40,714 bases of DNA from Candidatus Borrarchaeota archaeon (GTDB taxonomy: Archaea > Asgardarchaeota > Sifarchaeia > Borrarchaeales > Borrarchaeaceae), in contig JAEOSO010000002.1 in the NCBI GenBank assembly GCA_016840315.1, positions 1 through 40,714 of the forward strand, read 5' to 3'. The notes under the pieces are model-generated. The model ran no database searches, had not been told where the DNA came from, and saw only the letters and a list, made by a program, of their open reading frames with translations. Below are positions 18,952-29,183 of this stretch, one piece after another. Within the stretch, counting starts at the first letter, position 1; each line of letters starts with the position of its first letter. The translations under genes and the position numbers were made by a program.

Positions 18952-20370
18952 TTGATCAGCACAAGATTTTTCAGTAAAAAAGTTCTTTACAGAGAGTCAT
19001 ATAAAAAGGGAATTCTTACCTTGGTGGTCTCTCTGGAGGCATATTTGAATCTCGCTAGTCATGCATTAGTTGAAATTGAAAAGGGTCTATCGGCAAGATT
19101 ATCCCTTAAAACAATATCATTTCGTCATAATATCGCGGATTGGAAACTACGAAGCAAAGTCCACGCTCTAATCTTAGAGACGGTTCGTCGCCTTAATTAC
19201 ATTGATTGGAGTATAAATATCTCTTTAAAAGGCTCTTCTATTTCTCAACTTCATCCATACATTCGATCCATATTGCGACTAGCCGTATATCATTTAAAGT
19301 TTTTGTACACCCGTTCTTCACATTTGTTTGATGTTTGTGCAGGAATTATCGCTAAAAAATTTGAGAAAAAATATGCCAGTTTCGTGATAGCACTTCTCCG
19401 TGAAGTGGAACGAGAAAACTTAGAAATACACTTCAATCGTTTATCGGAGTTAGAAAAAACTGGGCTTCAATTATTTCATCCAACCTGGTTTGTTAGATAT
19501 CTTTTTCGACATTTAGGGCGCTTTGAAGCAATAAGATTAATGAAAACGAACATCTCACCTCCACCTCAATACATACGTGTAAATACCTTAAAGATCGATC
19601 CAGATACCCTCCAGAGAAGACTGTCAAAAGAAAAAATCATTGCTTATCAAGATCCTGATTTATTCGATGTACTCCAAGTTCAAAAGGCAGCCAAGCCTTT
19701 GATTCACAGTTCTTACTACAAAAAGGGCTACTTTTACATTCAAAATAAAGCTTCTGCACTCGTTACTCATGTCCTCAACCCGCAAGAAGATGATTTCGTT
19801 CTTGATTTATGCGCGGCACCCGGAGGAAAAGCTTCCCATATGGGACAATTTATGAAAAATAGAGGTTCGATCATTGCACTCGATAGTTCTCGCAAACGAA
19901 TGCGTGAACTTATAGAAACATCTCGAAGACAGTCAATCAAGATTATTCAGCCACTGCTTATTGACTCGCGTTCAGTTTCATTCGTACCTAAAAAGCAGTT
20001 TGATAAAGTTTTACTAGATGCACCCTGTAGCAGCACAGGGGCATTTCAGTCACGTCCCAGTAGAAAATGGACCGTTAATAAGCGACTTATTAAATGGCTG
20101 AGTCAAATTCAGTGGATACTGTTAGAACACGCAGCAGGGCAAGTAAGACCTAAGGGAATATTGTTATACGTTACTTGCTCACTTACTGTTGAAGAAAATG
20201 AAATGATAATAGAACGCTTCCTTAAACTGAATCCAGATTTTCGTCTTGCGAGAACAACTCCCTTTATTGGAGTTCATGGATCTAGAGGCTTAAGTCAATG
20301 TCAAAGATTATATCCTCATATTAATGACACAGACGGGTTTTTTATAGCCAAATTGGTTCGGCGTGCTTAG
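18952..20370 (+). CDS. RsmB/NOL1/NOP2/Sun-family RNA m5C methyltransferase with NusB-like N-terminus
   Basis: YIRVNTLKI, GYFYIQNKASALVTHVLNPQEDDFVLDLCAAPGGKASHMGQ, VLLDAPCSSTGAFQSRP, LLYVTCSLTVEENEMIIERFL. Confidence 0.9.
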   Translation: MISTRFFSKKVLYRESYKKGILTLVVSLEAYLNLASHALVEIEKGLSARLSLKTISFRHNIADWKLRSKVHALILETVRRLNYIDWSINISLKGSSISQLHPYIRSILRLAVYHLKFLYTRSSHLFDVCAGIIAKKFEKKYASFVIALLREVERENLEIHFNRLSELEKTGLQLFHPTWFVRYLFRHLGRFEAIRLMKTNISPPPQYIRVNTLKIDPDTLQRRLSKEKIIAYQDPDLFDVLQVQKAAKPLIHSSYYKKGYFYIQNKASALVTHVLNPQEDDFVLDLCAAPGGKASHMGQFMKNRGSIIALDSSRKRMRELIETSRRQSIKIIQPLLIDSRSVSFVPKKQFDKVLLDAPCSSTGAFQSRPSRKWTVNKRLIKWLSQIQWILLEHAAGQVRPKGILLYVTCSLTVEENEMIIERFLKLNPDFRLARTTPFIGVHGSRGLSQCQRLYPHINDTDGFFIAKLVRRA

Positions 20371-20467
20371 TTCGTGTTATTTCGTAAGTTGGCTCATGCT
20401 AGAATGCAAAAGGGGCTATTGTGACCAAAATTGGTATTTTCTAAGTGCTCTATTAGCCTTTTCAGCG

Positions 20468-21889
20468 TCACTTCCAAATTGTGCTAAGAAAGGATTTATA
20501 CCGCCTCGGCAGATCTGGTCTTTGAATTACTAATATAACGCCATTTACGAAACAGCCCAGAAAAATAACGAAAATCAAGGAAACTATGCTCGTAATAAAT
20601 CCTAATTCCTTTAAAAAAATTACGAGAATTATTGAAATGATAGCAGACACAATATATGCACGATAAATGTATATCAACTTGAGTTTTAGGAGATTTTTCA
20701 CGTAATATGAGAGATAAATTGCAGCTATACTCATTGTTATCGTCCATAAGCAACTTAATCCGATTACTCCATAATACTGAATAACTGGTACACCTAGCAA
20801 AATAAGTATTCCAAGTTGAATGATATTTAGCTTTATTAAATGCTCTGGATGGCCCATTGCATGTAACAAATCTCTGCATGAAACGAATATCGCTCGAAAA
20901 AGCCCAAAACACAATAGTATTTGCAAGATTCTAACCATAGGTAGCCACTTTGCCGTATAAAAATAAAGTGTGATTTCCCATGCCAGGACGACACTTATCA
21001 CGACAAAAGGGAGTATAAACATTATAATGAGTTGTAAGAAATTTTCATAAATTCTGCGTAAGTTTTTCTCGTCTTCTTTTGCCTGTGATAATGCAGGTAA
21101 GGATACTTTTCCTATGACTTCTGCTATGCCTTCCACAGGAATACTTGCTATCATAAAAGCAATTGAATAGTATCCTAGGGCTTCTGAGCCAAGAAGCCTT
21201 CCAATAATTCCCTTGTCTACGCTAATCAACAGAAAAATGAGATATCCGACCGAAGCAAACCTAATTCCCTTGTCCATCACCTTTTTAATAATTTGATTCG
21301 AGAACTTTAGTTTGGGTATCCAAGGTGCAAGAATCCATATAGCAATAAGGCTAGAAATATTTGACGCAAGTGTACCATAGACAAGGCTTAGAACGCCATA
21401 TCCTTGTAAAGCTAAAGGAATGGAAACTAATGGAAATATTATCTCACCAACTATTGAGGGAATTATTCGTTTCTCAAAAAGAAGTTCCTTCTCTAACTTT
21501 AGAGAGGGCACTGCTGCAAAAGATGTAATAATTAGTACAAGAGATAACAGGGGTAATACTTCTGCGAGAAGTGCGGAATTAAAGAATGAGCCGATATGTG
21601 GTGCTGTCGAAAATATGGTGGCAATCGATATCGTCGCTAAAAGGGGTTCTAAGATAAATATTACAGTGAATAAGGCAGATTTATCTTCGCTGGATTGAAT
21701 AATGCTGGTTCTAAACCCTTGAAATAGAATGGTGAAAGTGTTTACGAATAGCCATGCAAGTGCCATGACACCGAAGTCGGAGGGAAACAATGTTCTTGCG
21801 AGAAAAATGTAAGATATGAAACCAATGAATCTCGCGATCCCTGAACTAAAGAATATTGCCACTGTACTTCGAACTATACGTTTTTTCAC
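20468..21889 (-). CDS. polysaccharide flippase (Wzx/MATE-like)
   Basis: About 473 aa with many TM segments; VRSTVAIFFSSGIARFIGFISYIFLARTLFPSDFGVMALAWLFVNT. Confidence 0.85.
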   Translation of the reverse strand: MKKRIVRSTVAIFFSSGIARFIGFISYIFLARTLFPSDFGVMALAWLFVNTFTILFQGFRTSIIQSSEDKSALFTVIFILEPLLATISIATIFSTAPHIGSFFNSALLAEVLPLLSLVLIITSFAAVPSLKLEKELLFEKRIIPSIVGEIIFPLVSIPLALQGYGVLSLVYGTLASNISSLIAIWILAPWIPKLKFSNQIIKKVMDKGIRFASVGYLIFLLISVDKGIIGRLLGSEALGYYSIAFMIASIPVEGIAEVIGKVSLPALSQAKEDEKNLRRIYENFLQLIIMFILPFVVISVVLAWEITLYFYTAKWLPMVRILQILLCFGLFRAIFVSCRDLLHAMGHPEHLIKLNIIQLGILILLGVPVIQYYGVIGLSCLWTITMSIAAIYLSYYVKNLLKLKLIYIYRAYIVSAIISIILVIFLKELGFITSIVSLIFVIFLGCFVNGVILVIQRPDLPRRYKSFLSTIWK

Positions 21890-22038
21890 GGATAAGGTCT
21901 CCTATGCTTTTCTCAACCTTAAGATCTTTAAAAAGTTCTGTATCTTTGAGGTATGTATTTTATGTAAGACCCAATGGACAAATGCCATTCATTATGTTTT
22001 TATTTCTTTGCTGAAAATTGTAGGATTAGGTGTAACTG

Positions 22039-23649
22039 ATGTTTGATCTGATTGATCTATTGAAACGAACGAGTTATGAACAATGGCTCTACCTTCTTGT
22101 CGCCGTATCGTTGCTCCTGAGACTTTTATGTTTACATCCCTTTGTTTTTGAAGGACCAAGTTTTTATGATGAAGCTCGTTGGATTCTTGATGCAAAAACA
22201 ATTGCTTTGGGAATGGGGTTTATTGACATAGCAATTCCAGGTAATCCTTCAGAAAGCCTTGTTCAGTATTCACCCGGTTTCCCTATAATCATCGCCCTAC
22301 TCTTTCATATGCTTGGTGCAGAGAACTTACTTCTTATAAAAAGCATCCCAATAATTTCAAGTATAGGTTTGATTATAACTACCTACACTCTTATGCGCAC
22401 TCTTTTCGGGAAACGTATAGGCTTAATAAGCGCTCTATTTGTCTCATTTCAATATCAGTTATTTGTTTTTTCGCATTTGCTTCAACCAGAAATCATTCTA
22501 AGTTTTCTTTTAGTATTACTTGTCTATATTACCTTTTCTTGGGCTGAAACAAAGAAATTTAAATTTCTACTCATTGCTATACCTATTTGCATAACTCTAG
22601 TGGTTGTTAGAGTGGTTGGCTTCATAATAATCCCCTTACTCTTTATATACATCCTTTTAAAGGGTTCAAACTGGAATGAACGAATATTTACTAATGTTTT
22701 CTTATACGTAGGTATTTTATCGTTTCTAGTGATCATAACACGTGAGTACCTTCTCACAGGATCGTTCTTAGGTACCTATGTACGTGAACTGTTTTATTAC
22801 AACCCTCACGATTGGAGAGGAGGTGCAGTTAGTATAACAGACACAGAATTCATCATCGCAAGAACGGTTTCAGGTATTCTCTTCTATTTACTTAGCATTC
22901 CGTCTGTAGTTTTGTTTGAAGTCATCCCACAAATGAGTATAAGGCTACTTTTGGGTTTTTTCATTATAGGGCTCGGCATTATTCTCGGCATAAAAAGAAA
23001 ACGGAATGAAGTAATTTTCCTCTGTCTGTTTATTGCACTCTATATAATTTTCTTCAGTTGGTGGTATTTTAAGCAAATTAGGTATATATTACCCCTTAGT
23101 CCTTTCTTACTTTCATTCTGTGCCATTTCATTTGCTAAAATTGCAGATTGGGTGACTACATCACTTAGAACTAAAAAACCATCTTTTGGTAAGTTTAACA
23201 AAAAGAATATGGCACTTATTATTTCAGCTATTATCTTCTTAGGTTTTATCATGCCAGATGCAGTTCGAGCTGTAATTCACGTGGAAAAAGATAGGACGCA
23301 GCCATTAAGCACAGTTCAAGAGAAAACAATTGAAGCATATCAATGGGTACGCGATAACACGCCATCTGATGCTATTATCACGTCAAGAAATCCTCATAGA
23401 GCATTCTATTTCAGTGAACGAAAAGGTGTGTTTCTACAATTTGCTCTTGAAAAAAAGGATCAAATAGAATTTATGAGAGATTGGGGTGTCTCCTACATCG
23501 TTATAGAAGACACGCCCGAGATAAGACAAGCATACTACTGGTTATTTGATCCTAATAACGTACCTAAAGAATTTAGATTGGTCTACTACGCAGAAGTGCC
23601 ACTTGACAGTCAAAAACCGTTTATTATCGCAGTATATTCATTTAAGTGA
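22039..23649 (+). CDS. GT39-like membrane glycosyltransferase
   Basis: N-terminal FYDEARWILDAKTIALGMGF, multiple TM helices, soluble C-terminal domain. Confidence 0.75.
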   Translation: MFDLIDLLKRTSYEQWLYLLVAVSLLLRLLCLHPFVFEGPSFYDEARWILDAKTIALGMGFIDIAIPGNPSESLVQYSPGFPIIIALLFHMLGAENLLLIKSIPIISSIGLIITTYTLMRTLFGKRIGLISALFVSFQYQLFVFSHLLQPEIILSFLLVLLVYITFSWAETKKFKFLLIAIPICITLVVVRVVGFIIIPLLFIYILLKGSNWNERIFTNVFLYVGILSFLVIITREYLLTGSFLGTYVRELFYYNPHDWRGGAVSITDTEFIIARTVSGILFYLLSIPSVVLFEVIPQMSIRLLLGFFIIGLGIILGIKRKRNEVIFLCLFIALYIIFFSWWYFKQIRYILPLSPFLLSFCAISFAKIADWVTTSLRTKKPSFGKFNKKNMALIISAIIFLGFIMPDAVRAVIHVEKDRTQPLSTVQEKTIEAYQWVRDNTPSDAIITSRNPHRAFYFSERKGVFLQFALEKKDQIEFMRDWGVSYIVIEDTPEIRQAYYWLFDPNNVPKEFRLVYYAEVPLDSQKPFIIAVYSFK

Positions 23650-23693
23650 GTTAAGTCCAAAAAAATAAGCATTTCAGCGCAAGTAAGAAGGGT

Positions 23694-23990
23694 TTATACA
23701 CTCCAATCCTCACTTACATCGAAATTAGTTAGTAAATTGAGGCAAGAATGGTATTTTTTATTTATCGCAGTTACAAGATCAATATTCAGAATATTTGCAA
23801 GTGAAGCAGTCCACGCAAAAATATCTGCTAACTCCTCTTCAAGTTCTTCGTGACTCCCATCTTTAACAATTGCTCTGGCTAACTCACCTATCTCTTCAAT
23901 AAGCCAAAGAGCAGTCTTAAGAACACCACGTTCATAATCATTTTTGAAATACAGCTGCCTCATTAATTTTTGAAATTCATTTATTTCCAA
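23694..23990 (-). CDS. MazG-like nucleotide pyrophosphohydrolase
   Basis: TALWLIEEIGELARAIVKDGSHEELEEELADIFAWTASLANILNIDL (EExxE...ExxD). Confidence 0.85.
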   Translation of the reverse strand: MEINEFQKLMRQLYFKNDYERGVLKTALWLIEEIGELARAIVKDGSHEELEEELADIFAWTASLANILNIDLVTAINKKYHSCLNLLTNFDVSEDWSV

Positions 23991-24327
23991 AAGATCACCT
24001 CTTTTGTTAATGAGAGTAAACCTTACAATTATTCATAAAACTGTGGGATCATTAATAATATTCCACGCTTTAGTGTTATGGTCTTACCCTCAACATTAAG
24101 CACCTTTAATTCTTCAATTGAGAAGGTGGATTTTTGAACCATAACATTTTTGTAAGACCACGTTCTACAACAATTGTGGAGGCGTCCAGAAAGGCGTTTA
24201 AAAAAGGTCCTTGCACGGATACCTCTATTTGAGAACAGAGATAAAAAAAAGAATTTTTTTGTAAAAAAAATCATGATCTAATGTGTTTTGACAGATTAGA
24301 TGAAAATCTCTATAAAAAGAAAAAAGG

Positions 24328-24660
24328 GTGAAGACAATGCGAAAATGCCCTGATTGTGGAAGTCGTAATATTAAAGAAGAAACTGATAGAAGCAAGATTA
24401 TAGGATATTTGCTACATGAACCAATCTACGAGAAAATACTTGTTTGCAAGAACTGTACCAATAGATGGAAACCTGGAGAAGAACCATCTGAGACACCTAA
24501 GCCTGTAACAGTGATGCCTGAGGCGCCACCTGAAGTGCCTGAATCACCACCTGAAGAACCTGAGGCGCCACCTGAAGTGCCTGAATCACCACCTGAAGTG
24601 CCTGAATCACCACCTGAAGAACCTGAATCACCACCTGAAGAGCCACCCACGTCTGATTGA
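24328..24660 (+). CDS. zinc-ribbon protein with Pro/Glu repeat tail
   Basis: CPDCGSRN...CKNCTNRW zinc ribbon, then about six [AS]PPE[VE]PE heptads. Confidence 0.75.
   Translation: MKTMRKCPDCGSRNIKEETDRSKIIGYLLHEPIYEKILVCKNCTNRWKPGEEPSETPKPVTVMPEAPPEVPESPPEEPEAPPEVPESPPEVPESPPEEPESPPEEPPTSD
24519..24650 (+). repeat. coding 21-nt minisatellite (PPE[V/E]PE[S/A])
   Basis: Repeated ccacctgaagtgcctgaatca / ccacctgaagaacctgaggcg units. Confidence 0.85.
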
Positions 24661-24713
24661 AGATACAAAACGAATAGTGAAAAAAAATTGATTATACCGT
24701 AAAAGAGGCTCTA

Positions 24714-24878
24714 TTGCTTTTTCACTATTTTTTGGGAATTTTAAGAGTTAGCAGATTTCCAGACTTAATTAAAAGAACAGCAAATATTGTTGTTAAAGAA
24801 ATAGATAAACGAGGTAAACTTTTTCCATCAACCAAGGCTAATTTTAAGGATTTAATAAGATACAGTGGACTAAAATGA
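24714..24878 (+). CDS. short ORF or remnant, unknown
   Basis: Possible TTG start: ...LFHYFLGILRVSRFPDLIKRTANIVVKEIDKRGKLFPSTKANFKDLIRYSGLK*; protein-like composition, absent from the supplied ORF track. Confidence 0.3.
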   Translation: MLFHYFLGILRVSRFPDLIKRTANIVVKEIDKRGKLFPSTKANFKDLIRYSGLK

Positions 24879-24921
24879 ATTGGCATTTGTATTTACAGTT
24901 CAGTCTTGGAGTTTTTCGAAC

Positions 24922-25128
24922 TTAGCCAAAGCCAAAGGGTATGATGCCTTCTTGCGATAATTGAGCAATGGTTACTGCAATGATAAAGATAATTACTAAG
25001 AGTATTACTGTACCAGGACCAATCTTAATTCCTGGCGCATCATCTTGGTAGAACCTTATCAGTCCTGCACTCGCCGAAGGCATTGGTGCATCTTTTTTAC
25101 TTTTTTGTTTCCGAGTTCTGCGAGACAA
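24922..25128 (-). CDS. preprotein translocase Sec61 beta subunit
   Basis: KKDAPMPSASAGLIRFYQDDAPGIKIGPGTVILLVIIFIIAVTIAQ. Confidence 0.92.
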   Translation of the reverse strand: MSRRTRKQKSKKDAPMPSASAGLIRFYQDDAPGIKIGPGTVILLVIIFIIAVTIAQLSQEGIIPFGFG

Positions 25129-25250
25129 ATCTATTCATCCTTATTTTTGTTGTACTACTCCTTATAATATTTTCCTTGGTGTATGGTTCATTAAAAATAC
25201 AACATTTTTAAAAATTAGTTAACGAATTAAAGAAGCTAGTAAAAAAATGC

Positions 25251-25258
25251 TATATAAG
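25251..25258 (+). promoter_or_regulatory. candidate TATA box upstream of DP2
   Basis: TATATAAG about 200 nt upstream of the DP2 start. Confidence 0.3.
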
Positions 25259-25460
25259 AGGTTCAAAGCGTTTTTTCAAGAAATTTGCTGAATTCTTTTG
25301 AATGAGAGGGATTTACACGACGCTAGGTTTATATTTCTCTCAGGAAATAACATTTCATGGACATATTTTACTTATTTTTATAGTTTAACTCCCTTTGTAA
25401 TGAATTGTTGATTATTTCATATTGAAGGTGCAGTGTGTATAACAGAGGCTGGTAAGATAA

Positions 25461-28400
25461 ATGAGTGATCCACTAAACTTTGACTATTTCAAAGCCATCG
25501 AAGAAACCGTTGAACGTTTATACGAACTTGCAAAGAAAGCGCGAGAGAAAAACTTGGACCCTTCCCCACAACCTGAAATAGCTTTAGCAAATGATCTCGC
25601 AGCACGAGTTGAAGGGATGGTTGGGCCATCAGGCGTTGCAGTGGCTATTCGCCAGCTTCAAGAGAAACTTGAACGAGAAGAAGTTGCGTTTCAAATAGCA
25701 AAAGATATTGTTTATGAAAAATTCGGAAACATGAACGATGAAGAAGCTGCTGAACAGGCTATTCGGACTGCTCTGGCTATCCTTTCTGGAGGAATTACTG
25801 CAGCGCCGCTTGAAGGTATAGCGAAAGTGAAAATTAAAACAGCTGCTGATTCGACACGATACTTAAGCATCTATTTTGCAGGACCTATACGTGCAGCAGG
25901 AGGAACAGAAGCAGGGTTGACTGTACTTGTAGGAGATTTCGTGAGGAGTTTGCTTCATATTGATAAATATAATCCTTCAAGTGACGAAGTTGAGCGATAC
26001 ATAGAGGAAGTTGATCTTTACAAACGCGCAGTACATTTGCAATACCCTTCTTCTGATGAGGAAATTCGAAATGCTGTGCAACATCTTCCAATTGAAGTCA
26101 CCGGTGAGCCAACGGAGAAAGTAGAAGTTTCGGGGTATCGTGATATACCTTCTATTGAGACAAATCGTGTCCGTGGAGGAGCTATGCTGGTGCTGAATGA
26201 TGGATTGCTAGGCAAGGCGCATAAACTTCCAAAAATTGTAAAAAAGATAGGCATCGAAGGCTGGGAGTGGCTCAAAAATGTAAAGGAATTAAAATCCAAG
26301 AGAGAAGCAGATGCCAGTGATTTAAAACGAATGACAAGCGATAAATATCTCGCAAATGTAATTGCGGGGCGTCCTGTATTTGCACATCCATCTCGACCCG
26401 GTGGATTCCGCCCACGATATGGAAGGGCCCGAAATACAGGACTTGCTGCTGTTGGAATACACCCTGCAACAATGGAGATCTTAGATAAATTTCTCGCTAC
26501 AGGAACCCATGTAGTTACTGAAAGACCAGGGAAAGGAGCTATTGTTGTTCCAGTTGATACTATAGAAGGACCAATAATAAAACTCACAAATGGTACCGTT
26601 TGTTTTCTCTCTAATGCTGAAGAGGCACGTTCATACAGAAAGGATACAGAAAAGATCCTCTCTCTTGGTGACATGCTCATCGCCTATGGTGAGTTTTTAG
26701 AAAACAACCATCCCCTCATAAATGCAGGCTATTGTGAAGAGTGGTGGGTTCTAGAATTAAAGGACGCATTAATGAAATCACTCCATAAGAGGGATTATCT
26801 TTGTTCACTTCTTAACATTTCAAATGCCCATCTAAACGAATTTATTCAATGCCCTATCTTTATCTATCCTACTCCTATCGAGGCACTTAGCCTCTCCAAA
26901 CTACTTAATATACCGCTACACCCAAGATACACCTATCTATGGCATGATATACTTCCTGAAGAACTTAACATCCTTTTAGAATGGCTCGTACCAGCAAAGA
27001 TGCAATTCAATGGCGAATTTATAACAGAAATACGTGCATCGAATACAAATCCCAATTCGAAGATTATTTTGGAAAAACTCTGTATACCTCACACTCTAGA
27101 GCAAAATGAGGTAGTAGTTTCTTATCATGCTCCAACACTCGCATATTGCCTTGGCATCCGAAAGGATGTTACTTTAGATCATATCCGTTCCAAGCTTCAG
27201 AATTCCACTACGATTGGTGATTCACTTTCTATAATTAATACACTTTCTGGAATTGAAGTAAGAGCAAAAGCGCCTATATTCATTGGAGGGCGTCTAGGGC
27301 GCCCTGAAAAATCAAAAGCACGTGCTACATCTCCTCCGGTCCACGTGCTTTTTCCAATAGGATTTGACGCAGGTCGTAATAGAAACATCATTGAACTAGC
27401 AAAAAAAGGAGACGTATCAGTTGATATCGTCCGAAAGGAATGCCAATCGTGTCATTATAGTTCATTTATGAACCAATGTCCCCGTTGTGGGCACAAAACT
27501 ACCATTGTTCCAAAATGCCCTAAGTGCCACACAGAGAGCCTAAAAAATATCTGTCCAAGTTGTAAGACACCTATTAGGGCCTATGAAAAACAAGTGGTTT
27601 CCCTTAAACGACTTCTCGATGAAGCATTAAGGAAAACCGGAGTTAAGAACATTGATAAAGTCAAGGGAGTTAAAGGCTTGACAAGCAAACTTAAGCAACC
27701 TGAAATACTCGAAAAGGGAATACTTCGCTCCAAATATGGATTATATGTCTATAAAGATGGGACAACCAGATTTGATGCAACGAATGCTCCCTTAAGCCAT
27801 TTTAAACCAAGAGAAATCAAGACATCTATTGAAACTCTTAAAGAACTTGGATACACTCATGATTATATGGGCAATCCGCTCACTATTGATGATCAAATCC
27901 TTGAGTTAAAAGTACAAGATATTGTCATTCATGATGAATGTGGAGATTATCTTGTCAACGTGGCTAAATTTATCGATGAACTGCTCGTCAAAGTATATGA
28001 ACAACCTCCTTTTTACAATGTTACCAAGAAGGAACAATTAGTTGGTCATCTTGCCATAGGATTAGCACCTCATACATCTGCGGGTGTTGTTGCGCGCATC
28101 ATCGGATTTACTGATGCGTATGTGTGCTACGCGCACCATTATTTTCATGCTGCCAAGAGAAGAAATTGCGATGGAGATGAAGATAGCGTAATTCTCCTTT
28201 TAGATGGTCTTATTAATTTCTCTAAGAAATTACTTCCTGAAAAACGAGGAGGAATGATGGATGCACCTTTAGTTTTGACCATTCTTCTAGACCCTCATGA
28301 AATAGATGATGAATCATATAATGTTGATCAGGTTACTACATACCCCTTAGAATTTTATCATAAGACGCTAGATAGCGTAGATCCAAAAGAAGTAGAAGAT

Positions 28401-28919
28401 ATCCTAGATATTGTCAAACATCGTTTAGATTCTCCTGCACAGTATGCTGGTTTCCGATTTTCACATCCTACATCCTCAATTGCGGCTGGTCCGAGTTGCA
28501 CAGCTTATAAGACACTTGATACTATGGAGAAGAAGGTAATGGCGCAGCTTAACTTAGCCCAGAAAATTCGTGCAGTGAATACTAAAGACGTTGCTGAACG
28601 TGTATTCTCACACCATCTTCTTCGCGATATTATGGGATGTTTAAGAAAATTTGGCATGCAAAAAGTAAGGTGTACTTCTTGTAATAAGAAATATCGACGT
28701 ATCCCACTGTCTGAAAATTGTCCAAATTGTGGAAGAAAACTGATACTAACAGTTTCGGAAGGAACGGTGACAAAATATCTCGACTTAGCTGAAAAGATTG
28801 TAAATGGTCAAGATCTATCTGATTACCACAAACAAAGAATCATCTTACTCAAGAAGGCGATTGAATCATTATTTGAAGACGATACGCCCAAACAAGTAAA
28901 ATTAGGGGAATATCTTTAG
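25461..28919 (+). CDS. polC: DNA polymerase D (PolII) large subunit DP2, intein-free
   Basis: YFAGPIRAAGGTEAGLTVLVGDFVR, RPGGFRPRYGRARNTGLAAVGIHPATM, zinc-finger cysteines, AKRRNCDGDEDSVILLLDGLINFSK. Confidence 0.95.
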   Translation: MSDPLNFDYFKAIEETVERLYELAKKAREKNLDPSPQPEIALANDLAARVEGMVGPSGVAVAIRQLQEKLEREEVAFQIAKDIVYEKFGNMNDEEAAEQAIRTALAILSGGITAAPLEGIAKVKIKTAADSTRYLSIYFAGPIRAAGGTEAGLTVLVGDFVRSLLHIDKYNPSSDEVERYIEEVDLYKRAVHLQYPSSDEEIRNAVQHLPIEVTGEPTEKVEVSGYRDIPSIETNRVRGGAMLVLNDGLLGKAHKLPKIVKKIGIEGWEWLKNVKELKSKREADASDLKRMTSDKYLANVIAGRPVFAHPSRPGGFRPRYGRARNTGLAAVGIHPATMEILDKFLATGTHVVTERPGKGAIVVPVDTIEGPIIKLTNGTVCFLSNAEEARSYRKDTEKILSLGDMLIAYGEFLENNHPLINAGYCEEWWVLELKDALMKSLHKRDYLCSLLNISNAHLNEFIQCPIFIYPTPIEALSLSKLLNIPLHPRYTYLWHDILPEELNILLEWLVPAKMQFNGEFITEIRASNTNPNSKIILEKLCIPHTLEQNEVVVSYHAPTLAYCLGIRKDVTLDHIRSKLQNSTTIGDSLSIINTLSGIEVRAKAPIFIGGRLGRPEKSKARATSPPVHVLFPIGFDAGRNRNIIELAKKGDVSVDIVRKECQSCHYSSFMNQCPRCGHKTTIVPKCPKCHTESLKNICPSCKTPIRAYEKQVVSLKRLLDEALRKTGVKNIDKVKGVKGLTSKLKQPEILEKGILRSKYGLYVYKDGTTRFDATNAPLSHFKPREIKTSIETLKELGYTHDYMGNPLTIDDQILELKVQDIVIHDECGDYLVNVAKFIDELLVKVYEQPPFYNVTKKEQLVGHLAIGLAPHTSAGVVARIIGFTDAYVCYAHHYFHAAKRRNCDGDEDSVILLLDGLINFSKKLLPEKRGGMMDAPLVLTILLDPHEIDDESYNVDQVTTYPLEFYHKTLDSVDPKEVEDILDIVKHRLDSPAQYAGFRFSHPTSSIAAGPSCTAYKTLDTMEKKVMAQLNLAQKIRAVNTKDVAERVFSHHLLRDIMGCLRKFGMQKVRCTSCNKKYRRIPLSENCPNCGRKLILTVSEGTVTKYLDLAEKIVNGQDLSDYHKQRIILLKKAIESLFEDDTPKQVKLGEYL

Positions 28920-29183
28920 GAGATTTATATTAAAAGTCAATCTCATTGTATAAATCCGCCAATCCAACCCAATCCATTTTCTCCTGAAGAAGGGAGCATT
29001 TTCGGAAGAATCATATAAGTATATAAGTTCAGATGTCCCAATAAACTGTGACTATTGCTTGAAATGTTGTATCTATCACCTCATATAATACGCTTTTCCA
29101 CAAAACTGAATTAAGAGTTGAAGAAAGCGTTACTCCAGTGAGGCGTAAGCGCTACAAAAATTAAAACTTTTTGAGGGATTCTT

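Noticed and set aside
24029-24274. Minus ORF 24029-24274 as a protein gene
   Set aside because: The N-terminal part looks non-coding; only a ~38-aa tail (MVQKSTFSIEELKVLNVEGKTITLKRGILLMIPQFYE) is protein-like, and I cannot assign it.
24519-24650. Repeat block as a CRISPR array
   Set aside because: Contiguous 21-nt units in frame with a protein and no unique spacers; it is a coding minisatellite.
26018-26680. 220-aa minus-strand ORF opposite DP2
   Set aside because: Fully antisense to a strongly conserved polymerase region; composition is typical of shadow ORFs.
28150-28200. Intein in DP2 at the NCDGDED site
   Set aside because: AAKRRNCDGDEDSVILLLDGL is uninterrupted; no intein motifs.
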